DNA from: Gammaproteobacteria bacterium
GTDB taxonomy: Bacteria > Pseudomonadota > Gammaproteobacteria > SZUA-229
DNA: 8,182 nucleotides
Reading direction: 5' to 3'
Assembly: GCA_011051475.1 (NCBI GenBank)
Contig: DRLE01000061.1
Span: forward strand, 1-8,182
A model generated the notes under the pieces. That model did no database searches and had not been told where the DNA came from. It saw only the letters and a program-made list of their open reading frames with translations. The position numbers and the translations under genes were made by a program. Shown in pieces: positions 1 through 5,302 of this stretch (its first letter is position 1; each line of letters begins with the position of its first letter).

Positions 1-192
1 TCCGGCCGCAAAACCACACCGGCCGACTTCGCCTACCGCTACAAGGTAAGCCTCACACCAACCCTGCTTTTTCTTGACGGACGGGGACGCGAAGTTGCCA
101 GTCGCATTATCGGCTATAACACGCCGGAACTGTTTGGCGGTTACCTGGATGCGGCGCTGGAAACGGGTATGGAAAAGCTTCGAGCAAGATAA
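1..192 (+). CDS. Thioredoxin-fold protein, C-terminal fragment (5' end outside window)
   Basis: The open frame enters from the left edge and ends at TAA 190-192, giving 63 residues. The stretch around residues 16-30 (VSLTPTLLFLDGRGREV) has the look of the second half of a thioredoxin fold: a cis-proline Thr-Pro-Thr loop, then a beta strand and a glycine turn. It is followed by an 'IIGY' strand and a C-terminal helix ending in basic residues. This resembles SoxW/DsbE-type or DUF255-type thioredoxin-like proteins, which usually act in periplasmic redox chemistry. The CXXC active site and any signal peptide would lie upstream of the window, so the redox role is inferred from the fold only. No terminator is obvious after the stop; the palindromic element at 221-428 follows within 30 bp. 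Confidence 0.7.
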   Translation, partial: SGRKTTPADFAYRYKVSLTPTLLFLDGRGREVASRIIGYNTPELFGGYLDAALETGMEKLRAR

Positions 193-220
193 GTGGCAAG
201 CATCAGGAAAAACTTTTCTG

Positions 221-428
221 GTCCGCAAATAACGCAAAGGCGACGTTGTTCGTCGTGCGTTATTCGTTTTTAATTGGTGCAGGAGCGGACAATTCCGCGA
301 ACAGCCGCGGTCACCGTGCCTGCATCTTCGCGGAGTTGTCCGCTCCTACAATTTTTAAAGAATGCGCACCTACGAATGACGAACGACGAATAACGAATAA
401 CGTCTGTTCCGCGCCCTTTGCGGCAAAT
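221..428. repeat. Nested palindromic intergenic element (MITE-like, about 210 bp)
   Basis: Three pairs of inverted segments are nested around a centre near 314. The outer arms are short: GCAAAGGCG at 234-242 faces CGCCCTTTGC at 412-421. The middle arms are 242-267 and 372-404; they match as inverted repeats with three substitutions, and the right arm has 7 extra bases (AATAACG) that duplicate its neighbour. The inner arms are REP-like hairpins, listed separately. The ends also share a direct similarity, CCGCAAAT at 223-230 and CGGCAAAT at 421-428. No convincing protein is encoded. I infer a non-autonomous mobile or REP-derived repeat because similar palindromes are common between genes in gammaproteobacteria; copy number cannot be seen here. 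Apart from this element, 193-477 holds only a weak TATAAA at 464-469. Confidence 0.7.
280..348. repeat. Inverted pair of REP-like hairpins
   Basis: Bases 280-301 and 327-348 are inverted copies matching at 20 of 22 positions. Each copy contains its own small hairpin, GCGGA-N4-TCCGC (285-298 and 330-343), preceded on the appropriate strand by the head AGGAG. This two-level arrangement, a small imperfect palindrome inside a larger head-to-head pair, is the architecture of REP/BIME elements. The 25 bp between them includes CCGCGG. Such elements can be transcribed as stable stem-loops and are typically multiplied by a RAYT (TnpA-REP) transposase encoded elsewhere. No such gene is present here. 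Confidence 0.65.
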
Positions 429-463
429 CAGTTTTTAAACAATCGCCATCAACATCAGAAGCC

Positions 464-469
464 TATAAA
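464..469 (+). promoter_or_regulatory. Possible -10 box of the CDF gene
   Basis: TATAAA lies 8 bp before the ATG at 478, and no Shine-Dalgarno sequence sits at a usable distance. If this is the -10 box, transcription would start at or beside the start codon, giving a nearly leaderless mRNA. No good -35 hexamer is present at the expected distance, so support is weak. Confidence 0.25.
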
Positions 470-477
470 ATACCCCA

Positions 478-1644
478 ATGCAACACACTCTCGACCAGCG
501 CAAAACCGAAACCAACCGCATTACCCTCTGGGGCGTGGCGGTCAACCTGGTGCTTTCGATCATCAAGATTGTCGGCGGCATCTTCGGCTATTCGCAGGCG
601 CTGCTGGCCGACGGTCTGCACTCGCTGTCGGATCTGGCCAGTGACGGCATGGTACTGCTGGCGGCCCACCACGCCGGCGAGGACGCTGACGAGGACCACC
701 CCTATGGCCACGGCCGTTTTGAAACCCTGGCCACGGTCGCCCTCGGTATCCTGCTGATCGGCGTTGCTGTCGGCATCGGCCTGGATGCGATCTCGCGCCT
801 GAATTCGGAAACCCTGCCACCGGAGCCCATGCTTTACACCCTGGTGATTGCTGCCATTTCGATTATCAGCAAGGAAGTGCTTTATCACGCCACCAAACGC
901 GTGGCACTGAAAATCAATTCGCAGATGCTGGAAGCCAATGCCTGGCACCACCGCAGTGATGCGGTTTCCTCGATTGTCGTGTTTGTCGGCATAGGCGGTA
1001 CCTATTTTGGCTATCCGTACCTGGACGCTATTGCCGCCCTGATGGTGGCGCTCATGATCGGCAAGATCGGCCTGGATCTGGCAAAACAGAGCGTGCAGGA
1101 ACTGGTCGATACCGCACTGGAACCGGAAGTGGTCGAGCAGATCAAGCAAACCATTCTGTCGATTGACGATGTGCAGGAACTGCACATGCTGCGCACCCGC
1201 CGCAGCGGCCACAACGCACTGGTCGATGTACATATCCAGGTTTCACCGAAGCTCAGTGTTTCCGAGGGGCATCATATATCCGAATCGGTGGAAAAGGCAT
1301 TGATCGACCGCTTCGACGAAATCAACGATGTCACCGTGCATATCGACCCGGAAAACGATGAAACCGCCGCCAGCTGCAAGCATTTACCGCTGCGTACCGA
1401 GCTGTTACAGGCGCTGACCGGGGAATGGCACAACCACGAGGTACTGAAACATATCGATGATGTCACCCTGCACTACCTCGACGGCCGCGTCAGTGTCGAT
1501 GCCTACCTGCCGCTGCAGTATTTGCCACGGCTGGAAGACGCAGAGAATATCAAACTGGCCTTCGATGAGGCCTGCGGCAAACTGGACTGTATCGGCGAAT
1601 GCCACCTGCATTTTCGTTACACGCGCGACTCCGCACCAAAATAG
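478..1644 (+). CDS. Cation diffusion facilitator (CDF) divalent metal exporter
   Basis: The 388-residue protein has the CDF layout: a hydrophobic membrane half (about 15-205) and a cytoplasmic tail. The transport site is visible as H48-x3-D52 in TM2 (ADGLHSLSD) and H157-x3-D161 in TM5 (AWHHRSD), with the conserved DHPYGHGRFE loop at 73-82. The HxxxD/HxxxD pairing favours Zn-type specificity over the DxxxD of FieF, but Zn, Co, Fe or Mn remain possible. Residues about 210-295 are the usual ZT-dimer domain ending in VHIDP. A further stretch of about 90 residues (300-388), with the same beta-alpha-beta character and several His/Cys, makes it longer than the roughly 300-residue FieF. The ATG at 478 is chosen because conserved sequence begins close behind it; no good ribosome site precedes it. 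Its stop codon lies inside an NtrC-type operator of glnA. Confidence 0.9.
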   Translation: MQHTLDQRKTETNRITLWGVAVNLVLSIIKIVGGIFGYSQALLADGLHSLSDLASDGMVLLAAHHAGEDADEDHPYGHGRFETLATVALGILLIGVAVGIGLDAISRLNSETLPPEPMLYTLVIAAISIISKEVLYHATKRVALKINSQMLEANAWHHRSDAVSSIVVFVGIGGTYFGYPYLDAIAALMVALMIGKIGLDLAKQSVQELVDTALEPEVVEQIKQTILSIDDVQELHMLRTRRSGHNALVDVHIQVSPKLSVSEGHHISESVEKALIDRFDEINDVTVHIDPENDETAASCKHLPLRTELLQALTGEWHNHEVLKHIDDVTLHYLDGRVSVDAYLPLQYLPRLEDAENIKLAFDEACGKLDCIGECHLHFRYTRDSAPK

Positions 1645-1648
1645 TGCG
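1632..1648 (+). promoter_or_regulatory. NtrC binding site 1 upstream of glnA
   Basis: CGCACCAAAATAGTGCG matches the classical NtrC operator TGCACCAAAATGGTGCA at 14 of 17 positions and is a near-perfect inverted repeat. Its centre is about 116 bp before the predicted sigma-54 start, a normal enhancer distance. It overlaps the last codons and the TAG (1642-1644) of the upstream exporter gene. Confidence 0.82.
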
Positions 1649-1661
1649 GGTTTTGGGTGAC

Positions 1662-1678
1662 TGCTTCAGTATTGTGCA
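1662..1678 (+). promoter_or_regulatory. NtrC binding site 2 upstream of glnA (weaker)
   Basis: TGCTTCAGTATTGTGCA keeps the outer TGC and the GTGCA half-site and matches the NtrC consensus at 12 of 17 positions. Its centre is 30 bp from that of site 1, about three helical turns. This resembles the paired high-affinity sites of enterobacterial glnA, where two dimers bind side by side and seed the NtrC oligomer. On its own it would be a weak call; the spacing supports it. Confidence 0.6.
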
Positions 1679-1728
1679 ACTTTTCAACCGTAAAAGCCGG
1701 AAAAGCGCATCAGATAGGGTTTCCCTTA

Positions 1729-1745
1729 TTGGCACGTTTCGTGCA
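1729..1745 (+). promoter_or_regulatory. Sigma-54 (RpoN) promoter of glnA
   Basis: TTGGCACGTTTCGTGCA has the invariant GG (1731-1732) and GC (1743-1744) separated by exactly 10 bases, inside the typical TTGGCACG and TGCA contexts. Transcription is predicted to begin about 12 bases beyond the GC, near 1756. The element lies between the NtrC sites and glnA, as in the family-typical nitrogen-regulated promoter. Confidence 0.9.
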
Positions 1746-1759
1746 AAATCTACCCCTGT

Positions 1760-1819
1760 AAAAGGACCTTTGATGAGCTCAGCTCACGCACGCTGACTGA
1801 GCTGATTAAAGGTTCTTTT
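1760..1819 (+). promoter_or_regulatory. Long stem-loop at the 5' end of the glnA leader
   Basis: Bases 1760-1782 pair with 1797-1819: 22 of 23 positions pair, including two G-U pairs, with a single G-G mismatch at 1775/1804 and a 14-base loop. It begins only about 4 nt after the predicted transcription start. The U-rich run at the foot of the right arm is part of the stem, so it does not look like a standard terminator. It could stabilise the mRNA 5' end or control the mini-ORF it encloses. Function is inferred; the pairing is directly visible. Confidence 0.7.
1773..1796 (+). CDS. Putative 7-codon leader mini-ORF in the glnA 5' UTR
   Basis: ATG 1773-1775 starts an ORF encoding MSSAHAR and ending at TGA 1794-1796. 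A good Shine-Dalgarno (AAGGA, 1762-1766) lies 6 nt upstream, better than that of several full genes here. Both the ribosome site and the start codon are paired in the stem-loop 1760-1819, and the stop falls in its loop. It contains no glutamine codon, so classical glutamine attenuation is not indicated. An ORF this short with a fair ribosome site can arise by chance. Confidence 0.25.
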   Translation: MSSAHAR

Positions 1820-1820
1820 G

Positions 1821-1844
1821 TCCGGCAGAAAAACATCCGCCGGA
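1821..1844 (+). other. Second, small stem-loop in the glnA leader
   Basis: TCCGGC (1821-1826) pairs perfectly with GCCGGA (1839-1844) around a 12-base A-rich loop, directly after the large hairpin. Short and of unknown role, but it adds to the structured look of the leader. Confidence 0.45.
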
Positions 1845-1866
1845 TAAACAACATAACCACACCACG

Positions 1867-1920
1867 CAGCGCTCCTGTCTGCACATCCTGACGGGACAAA
1901 CGCTGTACGGCTATTTTTTT
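1867..1920 (+). other. Third leader stem-loop followed by a T7 run
   Basis: CAGCG (1867-1871) pairs with CGCTG (1901-1905), and TCCTGTC (1873-1879) pairs with GACGGGA (1890-1896, one G-U) around a 10-base loop. A run of seven T follows at 1914-1920. Eight bases separate the stem from the T run, so it is a poor intrinsic terminator as drawn, though an attenuator with alternative pairing is possible. The glnA ribosome site begins 15 bases further on. Confidence 0.4.
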
Positions 1921-1947
1921 ACTTAAAATTACTCAGAGGCTTACAAA

Positions 1948-3357
1948 ATGTCTGCAAGTGACGTTATTAAAATGATCAAGGAAAAAGACGTGAAATTCGT
2001 CGATTTCCGTTTTACCGATACCCAGGGCAAGGAGCAGCATGTATCCGTTCCAACTACCGCTCTCGATGAAGACGACCTGAACGAAGGCAAGATGTTTGAC
2101 GGTTCTTCGATCGCCGGCTGGAAAGGCATTAATGCTTCCGACATGATCCTGATGCCGGACACCGAATCCCCGGTTATCGACCCGTTCTGCGAAGAAGTGA
2201 CCATGAACATCCGCTGTGATGTTATCGAACCTTCCGACATGAAAGGTTACAACCGTGACCCGCGTTCCATCGCCAAGCGCGCCGAGGCCTACCTGGCATC
2301 AACCGGTATCGGTGATACCGCCTACTTTGGCCCGGAAAACGAGTTCTTTGTTTTCGACAGCGTACAGTGGTCAGAGCACATGGGTGAAGTCAGCTACAAG
2401 ATAGGCTCCGAAGAAGCGGCCTGGGCGACCGGCGAGCACTTTGAAGGCGGCAATATGGGTCACCGTCCCGGTGTTAAAGGCGGCTACTTCCCGGTTCCTC
2501 CGGTCGATTCCCTGCAGGACATGCGTTCATCCATGTGCCTGGTTATGGACGAAATGGGCTGCAAAACCGAAGTACACCACCACGAAGTCGGCACCGCCGG
2601 CCAGTGTGAAATCGGTGCGGTGTTCAACACCCTGACGCGCAAGGCTGACGAAGTCCAGATCTACAAATATGTGGTACATAATGTGGCTCATGCCTACGGC
2701 AAGACCGCAACCTTTATGCCCAAGCCACTGGTCGGCGACAACGGTAACGGCATGCACGTTCACCAGTCTATCTTCAAGGACGGCAACAACCTGTTCTCCG
2801 GCGACCTCTACGGCGGCCTGTCACAGGAAGCCCTGTACTACATCGGTGGTATCATCAAGCACGCCAAGGCGCTGAACGCCTTTGCCAACGCTTCCACCAA
2901 CAGCTACAAACGCCTGGTACCGGGTTTTGAAGCACCGGTTATGCTGGCCTACTCCGCCCGTAACCGCTCCGCCTCCATCCGTATTCCTTTTATCAGCAAT
3001 CCGAAAGGCCGTCGTATCGAAGTTCGCTTCGGTGACAACACCGCCAATCCTTACCTGTGCTTTGCCGCCATGCTGATGGCCGGCCTTGACGGTATCAAGA
3101 ACAAGATCGATCCGGGTGAAGCTGCCGACAAGGATCTGTACGATCTGCCACCGGAAGAAGAAGCCAAGATCCCGCAGGTTGCCTTCTCCTTCGATGAAGC
3201 TCTCAAGGCCCTGGACGAAGACCGTGCATTCCTCACCGAAGGCGGCGTCTTCGATGATGACATGATCGACGGCTATCTTGAGCTGAAGGCTGAAGAAGTA
3301 CAGCGCCTGCGTCTGTCTGTTCACCCCTGCGAATTTGATATGTACTACAGCGTATAA
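1948..3357 (+). CDS. glnA: Glutamine synthetase type I (GSI-beta)
   Basis: Converts glutamate, ammonia and ATP to glutamine, the main ammonium-assimilation step, as a cytoplasmic dodecamer. It has 469 residues, the same length as the E. coli enzyme. Visible landmarks are the D51 latch region DGSSIAGW, the metal-binding E130 and E132 in GPENEFF, HHEVGTAGQCEI with E213 and E221, H270 in NGMHVHQS, the flap glutamate E328 in PGFEAP, R340 in NRSASIRIP, and E358/R360 in RIEVRFGD. Y398 in KDLYDLPPEE is the adenylylation tyrosine, so control by GlnE is expected. The ATG at 1948 has AGAGG (1935-1939) 8 nt upstream. Transcription is predicted from the sigma-54 promoter under NtrC, and a strong terminator follows the TAA. 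Nothing is missing or broken. Confidence 0.98.
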   Translation: MSASDVIKMIKEKDVKFVDFRFTDTQGKEQHVSVPTTALDEDDLNEGKMFDGSSIAGWKGINASDMILMPDTESPVIDPFCEEVTMNIRCDVIEPSDMKGYNRDPRSIAKRAEAYLASTGIGDTAYFGPENEFFVFDSVQWSEHMGEVSYKIGSEEAAWATGEHFEGGNMGHRPGVKGGYFPVPPVDSLQDMRSSMCLVMDEMGCKTEVHHHEVGTAGQCEIGAVFNTLTRKADEVQIYKYVVHNVAHAYGKTATFMPKPLVGDNGNGMHVHQSIFKDGNNLFSGDLYGGLSQEALYYIGGIIKHAKALNAFANASTNSYKRLVPGFEAPVMLAYSARNRSASIRIPFISNPKGRRIEVRFGDNTANPYLCFAAMLMAGLDGIKNKIDPGEAADKDLYDLPPEEEAKIPQVAFSFDEALKALDEDRAFLTEGGVFDDDMIDGYLELKAEEVQRLRLSVHPCEFDMYYSV

Positions 3358-3388
3358 TTCGCGCAGCGCACGCTCTTACAAGGTGCCA

Positions 3389-3417
3389 GAAAAGCCCCGC
3401 TCCGGCGGGGCTTTTTT
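3389..3417 (+). terminator. Intrinsic terminator of glnA
   Basis: AGCCCCGC (3393-3400) and GCGGGGCT (3405-3412) form a perfect GC-rich stem with a TCCG tetraloop, followed by a run of T. Flanking A and T runs extend the stem. It lies about 32 bp after the glnA stop and should separate glnA from the downstream DUF4124 gene and glnLG. Confidence 0.95.
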
Positions 3418-3456
3418 CTGCCCGAAATAAAATAGAGATCGGGGTTATCTAATGCT

Positions 3457-4038
3457 ATGCTTATAGCCATGAATCCATTGCAACTGTTCAACGGTATTAT
3501 TCGCGTCAGCATTATTACCGGCCTGCTGTCCCTCTTTCTCGGCAGCAACATGGCTGTAGCCGGCCTCTACAAGGGTGTCGACGCCGAAGGCAATGTGGTT
3601 TATTCCGACAAGCCCTTTGAAAACTCGGAGCAGTTCACCCCGCCAAACATCACCATTATGGACGCGCCCAGGGTTCCACCACCGGAAGAAAAGCCCGCCA
3701 CCGATGAAGAGAGCCCGGACGAAACCAAATACACCTCGGTAGCCATTCTGTCACCGAAGAACCAGCAGACCATCTGGAACGAACCCAATCTGATCGTACG
3801 CGTCAAAACCAAACCCGAGCTGGACATCAAGGCCGGACACACCCTCTGGCTGATTATGGATGGCAAGCCGCTGGTGAAAAAAAGCCGCAGCCTGGCCCTG
3901 CCGATCGGTCGCGCCGACCGCGGCACACACCAGCTACAGGTACAGGTAAGAAACAAAAAGGGACGTATTCTTAAACGCAGCAAGACGATCACCGTTTATA
4001 TCAAGAACACCGTCGTACCTCGACCCTCACCCCGCTAA
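3457..4038 (+). CDS. Exported DUF4124-domain protein
   Basis: The 193-residue protein has a hydrophobic N-terminal signal (about 14-35) with a likely signal peptidase I site after AVA, so it should be periplasmic. Directly after comes the DUF4124 motif GLYKGVDAEGNVVYSDKPF, then a Pro/Glu-rich linker (about 60-92) and a C-terminal strand-rich region (95-187) that I read as an Ig-like beta-sandwich. The molecular role is unknown. A DUF4124 gene between glnA and ntrB recurs in gammaproteobacteria as I recall, but a link to nitrogen control is not shown by the sequence. The start is uncertain: ATG 3457 and ATG 3469 are both in frame, neither has a convincing ribosome site, and either leaves a normal signal peptide. 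It lies after the glnA terminator and so needs its own promoter, which I cannot place with confidence. Confidence 0.85.
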   Translation: MLIAMNPLQLFNGIIRVSIITGLLSLFLGSNMAVAGLYKGVDAEGNVVYSDKPFENSEQFTPPNITIMDAPRVPPPEEKPATDEESPDETKYTSVAILSPKNQQTIWNEPNLIVRVKTKPELDIKAGHTLWLIMDGKPLVKKSRSLALPIGRADRGTHQLQVQVRNKKGRILKRSKTITVYIKNTVVPRPSPR

Positions 4039-4061
4039 AACCCTGACAGCAGAGAAACTAC

Positions 4062-4090
4062 TGGATTGCACCATAATGGTGCGATATAAT
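4062..4090 (+). promoter_or_regulatory. Sigma-70-type promoter of glnLG
   Basis: A perfect -10 TATAAT lies at 4085-4090. The best-placed -35 hexamer is TGGATT (4062-4067), with a 17-bp spacer and a poor match. TTGCAC at 4066 looks better but is only 13 bp away. Transcription would start near 4097, leaving a leader of about 95 nt. The weak -35 and overlapping NtrC site suit a low, autoregulated supply of the two-component pair. Confidence 0.65.
4067..4083 (+). promoter_or_regulatory. NtrC binding site in the glnL promoter
   Basis: TGCACCATAATGGTGCG matches the NtrC consensus at 15 of 17 positions, the best site in the window. A second, overlapping partial match lies at 4080-4096 (about 11 of 17), because ATAATGGTG is repeated 13 bp further on. 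The site sits just before and beside a TATAAT box, a position expected to repress, as NtrC does at enterobacterial glnL. Confidence 0.85.
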
Positions 4091-4192
4091 GGTGTCCGCA
4101 TTAATCAACACATACCGTCACGCAGTAAGCCCCTGATTTTCATGTCATTTCATCGACTGTAAATCTGGTTCGGTTATTGCATAAACCCTGTT

Positions 4193-5269
4193 ATGGTTGC
4201 CACCGAATATCATTCACCCCAGTCGATTATCGATAATCTGCATACGGCCATTATTGTGATCGGTGAAAACCTGCAGGTTATCAACATCAATCCTGCGGCA
4301 GAAATGCTGTTTCATATCAGTAATAACCGCGCGGTCAAAAAGAATCTGCGCGAACTGATCATCGATGAACACGAGTTTTTCGACCGCCTGGAACGCTCGC
4401 TGGTGTCCGCCCACCCCTATACCGTATACGAGGACCAGCTGCAGCTGCACAACCTGCAGAAAATCGATGTGGATTACTCGGTATCTCCCCTTTCCTACAG
4501 CCATCACGGCAAGTACCTGCTACTGGAATTCATTCGCCTGAAAACCCATCAGAAACTTTCACACGAGGAAAGCATTCTCAGCCAGATAGACGCCAGCAAA
4601 AGCCTGTTGCGCGGGCTGGCGCATGAAATCAAGAACCCGCTCGGCGGGATTCGCGGCGCGGCGCAACTGCTGGAACGCAAGCTGGATGACGATGAAAGCC
4701 GACAGTTTACCCAGGTCATTATCAATGAAGCCGACCGCCTGAAAAACCTGCTCGACCGCATGGTCGGGCCGCGGGATATTCCGACCAAGAGCGAGGTCAA
4801 TATTCACAAGATTCTTGAACATGTGCGCCAGCTGGTACTGGCGGAAACCGGCGATATCGCCATTACCGCCGATTACGACCCCAGTATCCCCGATCTCTAC
4901 GCCGATGAAGCCATGCTGATACAGGTGCTATTGAATATCTGCCGCAATGCGGTCACCGCCATTCATGATGCCGGCATCGATGACGGGCTCATCAACCTTA
5001 AAACCCGCACCCAGCGTAACTGCAAGATAGGCACGCAAACACACGCACTGGTGGCAAAGATCGATATCGAGGACAATGGTGCCGGCGTCGATACCAGCCT
5101 GCAGGAAAAAATATTCATGCCGATGATAACCGGTCATGCCGACGGCACCGGCCTTGGGCTGTCTATTGCGCAATCGCTGGTACAGCAGCATCACGGCCTG
5201 ATTGAATTTGACAGCCGGCCGGGGAAAACCGTGTTCAGCCTTTTACTGCCGATTACCACTCACAGCTAG
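4193..5269 (+). CDS. glnL: Nitrogen regulation sensor histidine kinase GlnL (NtrB)
   Basis: Cytoplasmic kinase and phosphatase for NtrC, switched by PII in this family. The 358-residue protein has an N-terminal PAS domain (about 8-115), the HisKA phospho-acceptor H144 in GLAHEIKNPLGGIRGAAQLL, then the ATPase domain: N-box LLNICRNAVTAI (N252), G1 DIEDNGAGVD (D294) and G2 GTGLGLSIAQ (318-327). There is no transmembrane segment, as expected for NtrB. Length is normal. The start at 4193 leaves the PAS domain complete, but no clear Shine-Dalgarno precedes it, so translation initiation may be weak. It is followed after 33 bp by glnG in the same orientation. The promoter carries an NtrC site, so feedback control is likely. 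Confidence 0.96.
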   Translation: MVATEYHSPQSIIDNLHTAIIVIGENLQVININPAAEMLFHISNNRAVKKNLRELIIDEHEFFDRLERSLVSAHPYTVYEDQLQLHNLQKIDVDYSVSPLSYSHHGKYLLLEFIRLKTHQKLSHEESILSQIDASKSLLRGLAHEIKNPLGGIRGAAQLLERKLDDDESRQFTQVIINEADRLKNLLDRMVGPRDIPTKSEVNIHKILEHVRQLVLAETGDIAITADYDPSIPDLYADEAMLIQVLLNICRNAVTAIHDAGIDDGLINLKTRTQRNCKIGTQTHALVAKIDIEDNGAGVDTSLQEKIFMPMITGHADGTGLGLSIAQSLVQQHHGLIEFDSRPGKTVFSLLLPITTHS

Positions 5270-5302
5270 CAATATGCCTGAAGACTTACCTGGAAACATG
5301 CC

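Noticed and set aside
246..644. Plus-strand ORF of 132 codons across the palindromic element and the start of the CDF gene
   Set aside because: Its first two thirds translate the inverted repeats and its end overlaps the CDF frame; it matches no protein pattern.
463..1233. Minus-strand ORF of 256 codons opposite the CDF gene
   Set aside because: Low-complexity, His/Gln/Asp-rich shadow translation of a GC-rich gene; the plus frame has clear CDF motifs.
1914..1920. T7 run considered as the end of an intrinsic terminator in the glnA leader
   Set aside because: Eight bases separate it from the nearest stem, so it does not meet the usual terminator layout; kept only as a possible attenuator.
1756..1947. 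Glutamine riboswitch in the glnA leader
   Set aside because: The known glnA RNA motif is mainly cyanobacterial or marine, and I cannot find its characteristic three-stem junction here; the structure seen is a single long hairpin followed by simple stems.
2821..3324. Minus-strand ORF of 167 codons inside glnA
   Set aside because: Shadow of the highly conserved glnA frame; no start signal or family pattern.
4066..4090. TTGCAC plus TATAAT as a consensus sigma-70 promoter
   Set aside because: The 13-bp spacer is too short; TTGCAC belongs to the NtrC site. A weak -35 at 4062 with 17-bp spacing was preferred.
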